Assembly (NCBI GenBank): GCA_965603365.1 | Contig: CBFDCR010000029.1 | Location: 1-59,068 of the forward strand | Reading direction: 5' to 3' | From: JAHELQ01 sp965603365 | Lineage (GTDB): Bacteria; Acidobacteriota; Aminicenantia; UBA2199 | DNA length: 59,068 nt | Part shown: piece by piece, positions 43,247-52,794 of the stretch | Numbering within the stretch: the first letter of the stretch is position 1 | Layout: each line of letters opens with the position of its first letter | The notes under the pieces: generated by a model | Seen by the model: the letters and a program-made list of their open reading frames with translations, nothing else | Told to the model about the DNA's origin: nothing | Databases searched by the model: none | Program-made: the position numbers and the translations under genes

Positions 43247-44854
43247 ATGGAGAAAAGATCGATTCTGAAATATATTCTGATTGTATTGATGGTGTTTTTC
43301 AGCCTGCAATTGCTCTCCCATCTTTTTTGGAAGGTGGCTCAACACAAAGAGGCAGGGGAGAAAAATCGCTGGCTGCGCTGGAGCGCCCATCTGATGCCGC
43401 CGGATTCGGACCCCCAACTGGAATATGGCGCAGTTTTACTTATAGGCAGCATGGAATTACTCGATCAGCGGAAGATTGAGCGCAGTGTGGCCTACCTCCA
43501 GCGAGCCATTAATCGGAACATGCTTCAGTATCTTGCCCATCAATACCTGGGTCAGGCCTTATTCTATGTCGACTACCCCCAGTCGCCCCATTTCGAGCAG
43601 GCTTTGATTGCTTTCAAACGGGCCGTGTGGCTGCGGGGGCAGAATCCCGCCGTCAGCTTCGATACCTTGCGGCTCCTTTTGTCCCTATGGCCCCTGTTGG
43701 GGGAGGTGGATCGGCTGTTTACCAGGGCTCTCTTTAAAAAGACAACTGCGGTGATTAAGCCCCCTGATGTAAAATCCTTACTGGAGGTGTGGAGTCTTTA
43801 TGTCAGGGATATCGAATTACTTGAATTCAGCTTAAAAGATGTCCCTCAGTATTTTAAAGAGGCGGCCGAAGAATTGGCTAAAATAGAAATGTTTCCGGAT
43901 TACCGCCAGATTTTTCTGGCCAGGTTTGAGGTATACTGGCTCGGTTATGCCCTGGAGCGGTATCGCAATATCCATGATCTGCGCGTGGATGTGGAGAAGA
44001 ATGTGAAGTCCCTACTGCGGCGTCTGGACAGAGGAATTAAAGGTTATTACAAAAACGTCGGAAACGGGGCATTTGACGAAGCCGCTTATCTGACTTTGAA
44101 GCGGCGGCTGTATGTTGAGGTACTGGAATTCCTTCTAAGCCGGGAGGTATGGCAAACAGGTAGCCAGGCAAGGGATGAACTTAAACATTTGATACTGAAC
44201 TATATTCGTGATCTTCCCTATAAGGACGACCTGGAGATTTTACATCAAATACTGGAAAGCGGAAAGATCTTCGGTGCCCGGGAATTATGGGCTCGGGAAC
44301 TCCGTCTTTTACTCTATTTCCAGATGGAAAATTATAATCAAGTGATCGAGGAGGCCGAAGATTTGCGTCATTCTTTTTCTTTCATTAGAAAAGATCAAAT
44401 GGAGGATTACGTTGATATTTTGCTGCTGCTGGTCGATGCCTATATGGAGGCAGACCGGTATGAGGGGGCCCTCAAAGTTCTGGAAGAGGCAGAAAAATTA
44501 GCGGCCCAGCCTGTGGATGTATACTGGCGAATCATGAAGGCAGAGACGGCGATTGGCAGGAAGCGGGTGCAGAAAGGGGATATGTATGAACGGATCAGGG
44601 ACAGCCACTGGATCGATTTATTATCGACACGGTTGAGCACAACAGTGTATCTTATAGACAGCCACGTTTTTCAAATCCGTCTCTCTGAACAATTAATGGA
44701 TAAGTTGAGGGATAAACATCTTTTGCAGGTTTTTATCGACAATCGGATTGTTGGTGAGTATTATTTAAGCCGAATAGAAGGTTATAAAATTAACGTTGAA
44801 GTAAAGGGAAAAAAGGCGTTTCATAAGGTTCTGGTGGAGATAAAAATTATTTAA
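43247..44854 (+). CDS. TPR-like membrane-anchored protein, first copy
   Basis: A 535-residue protein with one N-terminal helix (about 8-26, followed by LSHLFWKVA), so most of it is periplasmic. It carries helical repeats: YLQRAINRNMLQYLAHQYLGQALFYVDYP, where FYVDYPQSPHFEQALIAFKRAV is the clearest, and a late repeat VDILLLLVDAYMEADRYEGALKVLEEA. The C-terminus ends in a small beta domain, HLLQVFIDNRIVGEYYL. No enzymatic motif is visible. A paralogue follows the second ligase copy at 49390. It probably works with its ligase as an assembly partner. Confidence 0.75.
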   Translation: MEKRSILKYILIVLMVFFSLQLLSHLFWKVAQHKEAGEKNRWLRWSAHLMPPDSDPQLEYGAVLLIGSMELLDQRKIERSVAYLQRAINRNMLQYLAHQYLGQALFYVDYPQSPHFEQALIAFKRAVWLRGQNPAVSFDTLRLLLSLWPLLGEVDRLFTRALFKKTTAVIKPPDVKSLLEVWSLYVRDIELLEFSLKDVPQYFKEAAEELAKIEMFPDYRQIFLARFEVYWLGYALERYRNIHDLRVDVEKNVKSLLRRLDRGIKGYYKNVGNGAFDEAAYLTLKRRLYVEVLEFLLSREVWQTGSQARDELKHLILNYIRDLPYKDDLEILHQILESGKIFGARELWARELRLLLYFQMENYNQVIEEAEDLRHSFSFIRKDQMEDYVDILLLLVDAYMEADRYEGALKVLEEAEKLAAQPVDVYWRIMKAETAIGRKRVQKGDMYERIRDSHWIDLLSTRLSTTVYLIDSHVFQIRLSEQLMDKLRDKHLLQVFIDNRIVGEYYLSRIEGYKINVEVKGKKAFHKVLVEIKII

Positions 44855-44868
44855 GTTTGTCCAATTTG

Positions 44869-44877
44869 TGATATAAT
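44869..44877 (+). promoter_or_regulatory. extended -10 promoter before the BY-kinase gene
   Basis: TGATATAAT at 44869-44877 is a perfect extended -10 (TGnTATAAT). No good -35 is seen, but extended -10 promoters often do without. It lies in a 64-bp gap between a stop at 44854 and the start at 44919, so the BY-kinase and downstream export genes may be expressed separately. Confidence 0.5.
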
Positions 44878-44918
44878 AACCAAACACTCAGGCAATGAAG
44901 AATTAAATGGAGATCAAT

Positions 44919-47180
44919 ATGAATGAAGTTGTAGATATAAATGATGGTTTGTTTCAGGAGGAAAAAACTTTAGAAGAATACTGGAATATAATCAAAAGGA
45001 GGTGGCACCTGATTGTGTTGGTGATCCTCATCTTTGTGGCGGTGGCCATGTTCCGGGAATATCAAAAAATCCCTCTTTATCGGGCCTCCGGGACCTTATT
45101 GATCGAGAGGGAAAACCGGAATCTTCAGATGTTCAACACCGCCTTTTCCTTCAGCGAGGGCTGGCGCAATGAGTATTTGAATACCCAGGTCAGGATCCTG
45201 ACCAGTCGTCGACTGGCTCGTGAGGTGGCGGAGGAGCTGCAGTTGATGCAGAAGAATATGGATCAGGACGAAGATCCGTCGTCGGCGGCCAAAAACTATA
45301 TCACCGGTTTGACGGTAATCCCTATTGAAGATACCCGCCTGGTGGAGGTCTCTTATACATCTCCCAACCCGGAATTTGCCACCTTAGCGGTGAATACCCT
45401 GTTTAAAAATTTTATCCGTTTTAATCTCGACTTGAAGACCGAATCCACCAAATTGGCCTCCGAGTTTCTGTTCAAGCAAATTAATGAATTGCGGAAAACC
45501 CTCTCCCAGAAGGAACGGGAACTTCAGGATTATGGAAAGAGGAAGGAGTTGTTCTACCTGTCCAACCGCGACTCCACCGTGGTGGAAAAATTTGGAGATC
45601 TTAACAAGGCCTATACCGAGGCCCAGATCCAGCGTATTAACATGGAAGCCGTTTACCGGGAGCTGAAGGAGAAAAATTTTGAAAATTACCCGGAAGTTCG
45701 CAATAATAATTTGATTCAGAGCTTCAAGCAGAAATATTCTGCCCTGGAAAATGAATACGAGAAAAAGTCGCAGGTCTTCAGGGAGTCCTATCCCGAAATG
45801 CAGCGTCTGAAGGCGGAGATGCAGATCCTCAGGGAGCGTATCAGGCAGGAGACCCTGGATATCGGCAGGAAGGCGCTGAAAGAAGCTGAAGCCAATTACC
45901 AGTCGGCCTTAAAAAAAGAGGGGTCCCTGTCGGAACTGCTGAATCGGCAGAAAGGTGAGGTGATTAGTACCAAGACCGATGCCATCTATTACAATAGTCT
46001 GCAGATCGAAGTGACAAACCTGCGCAACCTGCTGGACCACCTGGTGAAAAAACAAAAGGAATCCTTGTTAACGTCGCGGCTTGAGGGGCTACAGACCAGC
46101 AATATCAAAGTCATCGACCCGGCAGAGGTTCCCGGTGCGCCGATTGGTTCCAATAAAAAGAAGGTTTTTTTGCTTTCGCTGTTTTTGGGATTATTCTGCG
46201 GCGGTGGATTGGTATTTCTCCTGGAATGGCTGGATAAGACGGTTAGAACCCCGGAAGAGGTGGAAAAATTCTTACGAATTCCCTCCCTGGGGTTTATCCC
46301 GGCATTGGGTACACAGGGTAATAATCGTTATTACGGTTACGGCTATGGCTATTCCGATAGAAAATCGAAAAGTAACGGGAAGGAAATAAAGAAGATAGAA
46401 TTGGCCAATTACATTGCCCCCGAGTCCTCTATTGCCGAGGGGTACCGGAGCATTCGTACCTCGATACTCCTTTCCACACCGGCAAGCCCTCCTAAAATTA
46501 TTACCGTATCCAGTTCTCTACCAAAAGAGGGGAAAACATCCACGGTAGTGAACCTGGCGGTGTCGTTTACCAAACTGGGCAAAAAGGTGCTGATTATAGA
46601 TGGAGATTTGCGGAAGCCCTCGATTCATTCTATATTTAAGGTAAAAAATACCAGTGGCCTCTCTTCTTACCTGGTGGGAAAGGACGATTTTGAAGATATA
46701 TTTTTTAAAACAGAAGTGGATAACCTTTACGTGATACCTTCCGGCCCCATACCGCCCAATCCGGCTGAGCTCCTGGAATCCGAAAGGATGACGGGTTTAT
46801 TAAAAAAGATGAAGGAACATTTTGATGTGATTTTCATCGATTCTCCCCCCCTTATCGGCATCGTCGATCCGGTCATCGTGGGCAGGCATTCCGAAGGCAC
46901 TATGCTGGTCATATGGGGCGGTAAGACCCACAAGCGATTTATTGAAAAAGCCAAAGCCGAATTGGATAAATACCAGATTCGTATTCTGGGGACGGTTTTG
47001 AATAAAATAAATATGAAGAAGAGCCAGGGCTATCAATACTATTCTTACCGTAACTATAAATATTATTATAGATATGAAAAAGATAAGGCGGGGAAGAAGG
47101 CTGATAATAAAGAGGGGAGAAAAAAATTGAAAGGTCGCGTAAAGGGTTCGGAGATTGTGGGCCCTGGATACAGGCACTAG
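44919..47180 (+). CDS. polysaccharide co-polymerase and bacterial tyrosine kinase (Wzc/GumC-type)
   Basis: A 753-residue PCP-2 protein. A Wzz domain begins with the first helix (about 28-45) and includes long coiled-coil-like stretches (about 180-370). IKVIDPAEVPGAPIGS precedes the second helix (about 415-438). The cytoplasmic BY-kinase domain has Walker A SSLPKEGKTST (about 531-541), Walker A' KVLIIDGDLRKPS and Walker B DVIFIDSPPL, and ends in a tyrosine cluster (YQYYSYRNYKYYYRY) for autophosphorylation. It controls chain length and export with Wza. Start ATG 44919 has GGAG upstream; ATG 44907 is an alternative. Confidence 0.93.
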   Translation: MNEVVDINDGLFQEEKTLEEYWNIIKRRWHLIVLVILIFVAVAMFREYQKIPLYRASGTLLIERENRNLQMFNTAFSFSEGWRNEYLNTQVRILTSRRLAREVAEELQLMQKNMDQDEDPSSAAKNYITGLTVIPIEDTRLVEVSYTSPNPEFATLAVNTLFKNFIRFNLDLKTESTKLASEFLFKQINELRKTLSQKERELQDYGKRKELFYLSNRDSTVVEKFGDLNKAYTEAQIQRINMEAVYRELKEKNFENYPEVRNNNLIQSFKQKYSALENEYEKKSQVFRESYPEMQRLKAEMQILRERIRQETLDIGRKALKEAEANYQSALKKEGSLSELLNRQKGEVISTKTDAIYYNSLQIEVTNLRNLLDHLVKKQKESLLTSRLEGLQTSNIKVIDPAEVPGAPIGSNKKKVFLLSLFLGLFCGGGLVFLLEWLDKTVRTPEEVEKFLRIPSLGFIPALGTQGNNRYYGYGYGYSDRKSKSNGKEIKKIELANYIAPESSIAEGYRSIRTSILLSTPASPPKIITVSSSLPKEGKTSTVVNLAVSFTKLGKKVLIIDGDLRKPSIHSIFKVKNTSGLSSYLVGKDDFEDIFFKTEVDNLYVIPSGPIPPNPAELLESERMTGLLKKMKEHFDVIFIDSPPLIGIVDPVIVGRHSEGTMLVIWGGKTHKRFIEKAKAELDKYQIRILGTVLNKINMKKSQGYQYYSYRNYKYYYRYEKDKAGKKADNKEGRKKLKGRVKGSEIVGPGYRH

Positions 47181-47199
47181 AATACAAGAATTCACAGAT

Positions 47200-47231
47200 G
47201 CATGAAGGCATAAATGCATAAGGCATGAAAA
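47200..47231 (+). repeat. short tandem GCATRAA units upstream of phosphatase gene
   Basis: GCATGAAG, GCATAAAT, GCATAAG and GCATGAAAA follow each other at 47200-47231 and end next to ATG 47233. Units are 7-9 bp. No ribosome site is visible in this stretch, so the repeat occupies the place where one would be expected. Confidence 0.5.
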
Positions 47232-47232
47232 C

Positions 47233-48024
47233 ATGATTGATTTGCACAGTCACGTCGTTCCGGCGGTGGATGACGGAGCCGCCTCCATGACCGAAGCCAT
47301 TAAAATGTTGAGAATGGCCGAGTCGGATGGCATTGAGACTATTGTCGCGACACCGCATGTTTTCAGCTCCCACGATCTGGAAAAGGATCCTGAGTTGATA
47401 TTTAGGAAGGTGGAGATATTTCTCAAAGAGGTTGGTCAGTCAAATTTAAAGATTCGAGTATTGCCCGGAGCTGAGGTTTTCTTTACCACCAATTTGCTCC
47501 AATATTTTAAAGAGTACCAGTGCCTTCTCACCCTGAATGCCAGTGATTACTTCCTCCTGGAATTTCCCTTTGATTTTATTTTCCCCGGTATCAAAGAGTT
47601 TATTTATCGTGTTTTGATGGAAGGGTGGATTCCGATCATTGCCCATGCTGAACGGAATCAGTTGATTCAAAGGAAGCCAGAGATATTGTATGAGATGGTT
47701 AAACTGGGAGTTCTGGCCCAGATCAATGCCGGCAGTTTAAAAGGGGACTTCGGTGAGGTGGTACAGGCCACCGCCTTTCAATTACTTCATTATAATCTGG
47801 TGCATGTCATTGCCTCGGATGCCCATTCCCCTAAGTTTCGAGTCCCCCGGCTCTCCTTTGTACCCGATCTGTTAAGAGATGCAGGTGTGGAGGAACCGGA
47901 ATTATTGATCCAGGAGATTCCCCGGGCCATTATTGACAATAGGGGGATTCCAGATATCGGTTCCCCGCGAAATCCCCGCCGGACAATTAAGTTTTTTGAT
48001 TTTATTAAAGGCAAGTTCAGATGA
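47233..48024 (+). CDS. PHP-type protein-tyrosine phosphatase (CpsB/YwqE family)
   Basis: A 263-residue PHP-domain phosphatase: IDLHSHVVPAVDDGA (H5, H7 metal ligands), ATPHVFSS, LPGAEVFF, IIAHAERNQLI and VIASDAHSPK. CpsB/YwqE enzymes dephosphorylate BY-kinases. Its position right after the kinase gene fits reversal of the tyrosine-cluster phosphorylation and thus control of polymer length. The end overlaps the second ligase gene by ATGA. Confidence 0.93.
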   Translation: MIDLHSHVVPAVDDGAASMTEAIKMLRMAESDGIETIVATPHVFSSHDLEKDPELIFRKVEIFLKEVGQSNLKIRVLPGAEVFFTTNLLQYFKEYQCLLTLNASDYFLLEFPFDFIFPGIKEFIYRVLMEGWIPIIAHAERNQLIQRKPEILYEMVKLGVLAQINAGSLKGDFGEVVQATAFQLLHYNLVHVIASDAHSPKFRVPRLSFVPDLLRDAGVEEPELLIQEIPRAIIDNRGIPDIGSPRNPRRTIKFFDFIKGKFR

Positions 48025-49400
48025 GTAAGAAACGGTATCTGTTCTGGTTAAAAGTGTTGATTCTACTCTCCCCTTTACCGTTCGGCTGTGTCGGTAGAAT
48101 GTGGAGTTCCATTTTTTATTTGCTGATTTTAATTTTTTCCGCCCTAACGCTAGGCCAAAAACGCAGCCAGATCACTTTTTTGTACGAGATGTGGTTTAAA
48201 TTATTTATTGCCCTTTTTTTTGCTTTTGCCGTTTTTCAGTTGGTCCCTTTGCCAAGGTTTTTATTAAGACTGATTTCTCCCAACACCCTCTCGATTTTGG
48301 ACCAGCTAAAAGATGTGCCAGTTGCCTTTCATCCCATCTCGGTGCTTCCATTTGAAACCCTGGGGTTTGTGCTGCGGCTGTTTGTTTTGGCGTTTCTCTT
48401 TTTCCGGTTGTTGACCCTGGACTTGAATAAGTGGGAGATCTACTCCGTTTTTAATACCATGGTTGCGGCTGCCTGCTTCCAGGTGTTGATCGGCTTGATT
48501 AAGTTGCTGCAAGGCGACACTAATTTTTTTATATTCTTTTTGAAGCAGAAACTTTCCTATGGGAAAACCGCTCTGGTGGGGACGATTGCCAATCCCGGAC
48601 ACTTTTCTTTTTATCTTGAACTGGTATTACCCCTGGCTGTGGGAATGCTCCTGGTACGCTCCCGATTTCTCGTTCCCGGCGCGTCGATGGAGGAAGTCAG
48701 GCAGGGCCCGATGTTGTCGAAGAAGACATTACTGCTCACCCTGACGGCCCTGTTGTTGATCGGCGGTGGTATCCTGTTGAGCGGGTCCCGTACCGGCCTG
48801 GTGGCCCTGGCTGTCATTTTTTTCCTGTTTGTGGATGGGGTAATTTATTTAAAGATTAGATTTACTTTAAAACGTAAATTGAAGGGAATATTTTTGCTGG
48901 CCGCACTGCTGGTGGTGTTGATGGGCCTACAATACGGAAGGGCTTCTTTCATCGATCCCAATACCGGTCAGAGTCTGGGCTTTTTTCCTAAAGGCAATGT
49001 TTTAGAACTCTTTTCCGATTTTCCGATTTTTGGAACCGGTTTTGCCACCTTTCGCTATATCTATTTTCTATACGATACCGGTAACGGGGGTTGGCTGACC
49101 CATACTCATAATGAATACCTGGAATATTTAGCGGAGGGGGGAATAGTAGGGGCTGCACTTTTTTTCTTTATCCTGGGGCTGCTCCTGTTTTATCTTTTAA
49201 GGATGTGGTGGCTTCGGCACAACCGGGAAGTAAAAGCCGTTGTCCTGGCGGTTCTGGTCAGCGGTACGGCTGCGGTTCTTCATTCTTTCTTTGATTTTGC
49301 TCTGAGAATTCCCGCCAATGGATTTTTGTTGACGGTTATCGCTGCCCTGGGAATTCAGATGGTAAATTACCGGAGAAGAACGGTGTCCCATGATCAATAA
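48021..49400 (+). CDS. O-antigen ligase/Wzy-C family protein, second copy
   Basis: A 459-residue paralogue of the protein at 41791: LSPLPFGCVGRMWSSIFYLL, GTIANPGHFSFYLELVLPLAV, SGSRTGLVALAVIFF, FPIFGTGFATFRYIYFLYD, THTHNEYLEYLAEGGIVGA and HSFFDFALRIPANGF. Same helix pattern and His loop. The first and second copies lie on either side of the kinase/phosphatase genes, each followed by its own TPR-like gene. One may polymerise and the other ligate; the sequence cannot tell. Confidence 0.85.
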   Translation: MSKKRYLFWLKVLILLSPLPFGCVGRMWSSIFYLLILIFSALTLGQKRSQITFLYEMWFKLFIALFFAFAVFQLVPLPRFLLRLISPNTLSILDQLKDVPVAFHPISVLPFETLGFVLRLFVLAFLFFRLLTLDLNKWEIYSVFNTMVAAACFQVLIGLIKLLQGDTNFFIFFLKQKLSYGKTALVGTIANPGHFSFYLELVLPLAVGMLLVRSRFLVPGASMEEVRQGPMLSKKTLLLTLTALLLIGGGILLSGSRTGLVALAVIFFLFVDGVIYLKIRFTLKRKLKGIFLLAALLVVLMGLQYGRASFIDPNTGQSLGFFPKGNVLELFSDFPIFGTGFATFRYIYFLYDTGNGGWLTHTHNEYLEYLAEGGIVGAALFFFILGLLLFYLLRMWWLRHNREVKAVVLAVLVSGTAAVLHSFFDFALRIPANGFLLTVIAALGIQMVNYRRRTVSHDQ

Positions 49401-51000
49401 CAGGTTTTTGAAGATTTTAATTTTGTTGGCGATAATTTTTTTTCATGCCCAATTCCTTTCTCATCTCTTCTGGAAAGTCGGTGAATCCAGTGAAGACAAA
49501 GAACAGTTGAAATTTTTCAGGGTGAGCCATTTTCTCTTCCCTCTTGATTATATCTCCTCCTATGAACTTGCATATGCGCTTCTGGAAAGGGGGTACCAGG
49601 CTAAGGATAATGCCCTCATTCTGGAAAGCAGCCGTTGGTTTAAGAGATCGATCGAGAATAATCCATTTTATTTTCTTTCCCACTATAATCTGGGGAGAGC
49701 ATATTTATTTTACAATTATCCCCAGAGTGAATTTTTTGCCGAGGCGGTGACCGCATTTAAAAAGGCCGTTTTATTAAATGACCGGGATAAAACTATTGTA
49801 TTGGACACGGTTAAGGTATTCATCACCCTCTGGCCCCTGCTGTCAGAAGAAGATAAACGGTTAACCCGGGATCTTTTGATCAAAACGGCCCAAAAGCTGA
49901 ACTGGGGCGATTTTGCCGATATTGTTGAGAAGTGGTGGCTGTATGCGAAGGATGAAGATTTTATGCAAAAAATCATCCAGATAAAACCGGATTTTCAAGA
50001 TGACACGGCGGAGCTCTTTGCCAGGCTGGGTGTGCCCTTAAAGCTCAGGTGGTCTTTATTGGCCGACTATGAAGATTATACGTTCCAGCAGGTGAAAAAT
50101 TATACCAATTCTCTGGCTTTTAGGGGAGAAACCGGGCTGGATAGGGTCGTCGAGTTGTTGGATCGTTTGGCTCAGATTAAGTTCTACGGCCGATTGCTGG
50201 GAAAGGAGAAATTTTTAGAGATGGAATATATTGAGGTCAAGAATAGTCTACTCCAGAAAAAAATCATCGCTCTATTTGCCGAATATGGCAAGAGCTTGAC
50301 TACCGGAGAGAAAGCAAAGATCAGGAACGAAATCCGGGAATATATTGGTGGAACCGATGATTTTAAACAACTGGATGAATTAAACTCGATGTTGGAGGAT
50401 AACGGATTTTTTGATCAAAATGATTTTCGTGACCTCTATTTAAAATACCTCCTGGAATTCAAGATGGGGAACTTTAGCAAAGTTATTGATGAAATAGAGG
50501 CGCTGCAGCACTCCATCACCTTTACCAAAAGTGAATATCAAGATGAGTATGTCGATATTTTGCTGCTGCTGGTAGATTCCCTTGAGTCTTCTAAACTGCT
50601 GTCGTTGGCCGAGCAAGCCTTGATAAAAATCATTGATCAATCTCCAGATAAGCCGGCTGTGTTCTGGCGGTCTATGCGGGTCCAGCGGATCTTAGGGGTG
50701 GATAAAAATTTTTTAGAGCAAAATCGGGAAATGGTCCGGCATATTGAGGAGAGTCGAGTGATTGACCTCGATTCCCATCAACAAAATAGGGTGGTATACC
50801 TGATGGCCGAGAGGGAGATTAAAATCCGTATCGGCGATGACCTCGATAGGCTATCGAAGGGGAAAACGCTGCTTCAAGTTTTTATCGATGGGAAAATCGT
50901 TTTTGAAGAGTATGTGGAAAAACTCGAAGAACTCGTGATTATTCCTGTGGCAGAGGGTCGAGAATTTTTGACTCGTCAGGTTGAGATAAGATTTATATGA
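49390..51000 (+). CDS. TPR-like membrane-anchored protein, second copy
   Basis: A 536-residue paralogue of the protein at 43247. It shares the N-terminal anchor (about 7-25) followed by LSHLFWKVG, the NPFYFLSHYNLGRAYLFYNYPQ repeat (marks LGRAYLFYNYPQS), FKKAVLLNDRDK, VDILLLLVDSLESSKLLSLAEQALI and the C-terminal TLLQVFIDGKIVFEEYV end. Overlaps the ligase by 11 bases. Probably a periplasmic partner of that ligase. Confidence 0.75.
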   Translation: MINNRFLKILILLAIIFFHAQFLSHLFWKVGESSEDKEQLKFFRVSHFLFPLDYISSYELAYALLERGYQAKDNALILESSRWFKRSIENNPFYFLSHYNLGRAYLFYNYPQSEFFAEAVTAFKKAVLLNDRDKTIVLDTVKVFITLWPLLSEEDKRLTRDLLIKTAQKLNWGDFADIVEKWWLYAKDEDFMQKIIQIKPDFQDDTAELFARLGVPLKLRWSLLADYEDYTFQQVKNYTNSLAFRGETGLDRVVELLDRLAQIKFYGRLLGKEKFLEMEYIEVKNSLLQKKIIALFAEYGKSLTTGEKAKIRNEIREYIGGTDDFKQLDELNSMLEDNGFFDQNDFRDLYLKYLLEFKMGNFSKVIDEIEALQHSITFTKSEYQDEYVDILLLLVDSLESSKLLSLAEQALIKIIDQSPDKPAVFWRSMRVQRILGVDKNFLEQNREMVRHIEESRVIDLDSHQQNRVVYLMAEREIKIRIGDDLDRLSKGKTLLQVFIDGKIVFEEYVEKLEELVIIPVAEGREFLTRQVEIRFI

Positions 51001-51045
51001 ACAATTAATATAAATTCAGTTTATAAATTTATTTATAAAAAAGTC

Positions 51046-51075
51046 TTGGATTTTTTAAATTTGTTATGCTATAAT
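51046..51075 (+). promoter_or_regulatory. strong sigma-70-type promoter
   Basis: TTGGAT (51046-51051), an 18-bp spacer, then TATAAT (51070-51075), with TG at 51067-51068 giving an extended -10. It sits in the 96-bp gap after the second TPR-like gene and should drive the genes from 51097 onward. Confidence 0.7.
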
Positions 51076-51096
51076 CTTCACAATGGTAGATTTCAT

Positions 51097-52317
51097 ATGG
51101 TGAACAGGCGTTTTTTGTTGATTGTTGTAGGTGTCGTTGCGTTACTGTCAGGTATTTGTTTATTCGCCGGGGTAGATGTTTTTTATCATAAAGCATTGGA
51201 AGAGGGCCAGAGACTTTATTTCGAGGAGAAGTATGATGAGGCGCTGAGGAGTTTCAGGATTGCCGAATTTGGGCTCATGGAGGAACATGAAACGTTAAAG
51301 GAGCTCTATTTCTTCTATGCCCTCTCCCTTTATAAGCTGGGAAAGTTCGAAGAAGCCCGTGAGATCATAAAAAAATTTGAAAGACATTTGAGCATCAAGG
51401 ATATAAAATCCTTGCCGCCCCCGGCCTCTGTGGAGACGGATGTTAAAGTCATGATGGCCACTCTCTTAGGGGATTCCCAGGACGGCAAAGACAAAAAGGA
51501 TTACCGGCTCATCAAGAGTTTTGAAATATTATTCCAGAGTACCCGGCAGCACCTGGAAAATAATCGGTTTTCGGAGGCAAGACAGGGCATTAAGAAACTC
51601 AGGAGGATCGACAAAAATGATCCCAGAGTCTATTATCTTGTTGGGATTTTGCATTTCAAGCAAAGAGAATACCTCGAGAGCATAAACTCGCTGCGAAATA
51701 TATATGATACCATCGGTGCGGAGTTTCGCGATGCGGTGGGATATTACCTGGTGCTTGGCTTTTATTTTGAAAAAAACTACGGCCAGGCCCTGGCATTTTA
51801 CCAGAAAAGCGGTAATGGGGAAGACAAAAAGAAACTCAATCCCATTGTAGACAAGATCGTCAAGGAGCGGGAGAGTATCGTTTCGCAAATTTCTGCCCAT
51901 TTCGATAAGGGGAAATTGCGGGAGGCGATCGGGTTATTCCCGGGGGACCGGTTTTTCTGTGCCGATATTCTCAAGAGTGTTTTGGGGAAAAATGGGCAGG
52001 ATAGTCGGGTCATCGAAGAGATCATTGATGACTGTCTGAGTTATTCCGGGAATTTGAACCAGGAGTTTTTCCTGTTGGCCGCCGGCTACCTGGATGGTAT
52101 ACAGAAGACAAAATCCGCCGTCAAGTTGATTGAAAAGTCTCCTTTTGTTAAAAGTAAAGAACCGGATCACATCGAGACTCATTATCAACTGGGCAGGCTC
52201 TACTATAAAATGGGCAGCCGCAAGAAGGCCCTGAAGCAGTTTTTGCTGGTTAACGACATCCAGGAAGGCTACAAAGAGGTTAAGCTTTTTATTCATAAAA
52301 TAGAAAATCGGAGTTAG
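51097..52317 (+). CDS. tetratricopeptide repeat protein, membrane-anchored or exported
   Basis: A 406-residue protein with an N-terminal helix (about 6-26, FLLIVVGVVALLSGICLFAG) followed by TPR-type repeats: ALEEGQRLYFEEKYDEALRSF, LYFFYALSLYKLGKFEEAREII, PRVYYLVGILHFKQREYLESI, and THYQLGRLYYKMGSRKKALKQFLLV at the end. Periplasmic or lipid-face scaffold is likely. ATG 51097 is chosen (GTG 51100 possible); an upstream TTG at 51046 is rejected since it is the -35 of the promoter. Confidence 0.8.
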   Translation: MVNRRFLLIVVGVVALLSGICLFAGVDVFYHKALEEGQRLYFEEKYDEALRSFRIAEFGLMEEHETLKELYFFYALSLYKLGKFEEAREIIKKFERHLSIKDIKSLPPPASVETDVKVMMATLLGDSQDGKDKKDYRLIKSFEILFQSTRQHLENNRFSEARQGIKKLRRIDKNDPRVYYLVGILHFKQREYLESINSLRNIYDTIGAEFRDAVGYYLVLGFYFEKNYGQALAFYQKSGNGEDKKKLNPIVDKIVKERESIVSQISAHFDKGKLREAIGLFPGDRFFCADILKSVLGKNGQDSRVIEEIIDDCLSYSGNLNQEFFLLAAGYLDGIQKTKSAVKLIEKSPFVKSKEPDHIETHYQLGRLYYKMGSRKKALKQFLLVNDIQEGYKEVKLFIHKIENRS

Positions 52318-52332
52318 TTTATGGAGGAAGCG

Positions 52333-52773
52333 ATGAGGTTTGTTTCACTAGTTTTAGGTCTTATAATTATTTTTGTGATTCCCTATTCGGCCGCGGCCGA
52401 AGAGCCGGTGGGAAGCATGAAAGGTGTGGTGTACAAGAAAAATGGCCAGGAACCATTTAAGGATTGTAAAGTAGTCCTGGAGAGGGTGGAGAAGGATAAG
52501 GATAAGCAGGAACAGCGTAAACGGGAATATGAATCCGAGCCTACGGATGACATGGGTGAGTATGTGCTGCCGGACATCCCGGAGGGGGTGTACAAGGTGA
52601 GGTTGATTCGGCCTTCCGGAAAGAAGTCGCGCAAGAGTCTGACTGTCGTCAACATTGTCGCCGGTCAGACCATTGAACGTTCTTTCTATATTAGGCCCAA
52701 AAAGATCTTTGCCGGTTATTATGAACCCTGCGTCGGCTTTATACTGCTTTTCGGCCTGGTCTTGCTTTTGTGA
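52333..52773 (+). CDS. small secreted beta-sandwich (carboxypeptidase-regulatory-like) protein, first copy
   Basis: A 146-residue protein with a signal peptide (cleavage near AAAE, about residue 23) and a domain of the Cna-B/CarboxypepD_reg type: GSMKGVVYKKNGQEPFKDCKVVLERV, DDMGEYVLPDIPEGVYKVRLI. A C-terminal hydrophobic stretch (about 128-146) could anchor it. A GGAGGAAG site at 52323-52330 supports ATG 52333 over ATG 52321. Paralogue at 52795. Function unknown; an envelope partner of the export machine is likely. Confidence 0.7.
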   Translation: MRFVSLVLGLIIIFVIPYSAAAEEPVGSMKGVVYKKNGQEPFKDCKVVLERVEKDKDKQEQRKREYESEPTDDMGEYVLPDIPEGVYKVRLIRPSGKKSRKSLTVVNIVAGQTIERSFYIRPKKIFAGYYEPCVGFILLFGLVLLL

Positions 52774-52794
52774 GGAGATGAAAAGAGGGAGGGA

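Noticed and set aside
51046..51096. N-terminal extension of the TPR protein from TTG 51046
   Set aside because: This stretch contains a good -35/-10 promoter (TTGGAT, 18 bp, TATAAT), so it should lie upstream of the transcript start.
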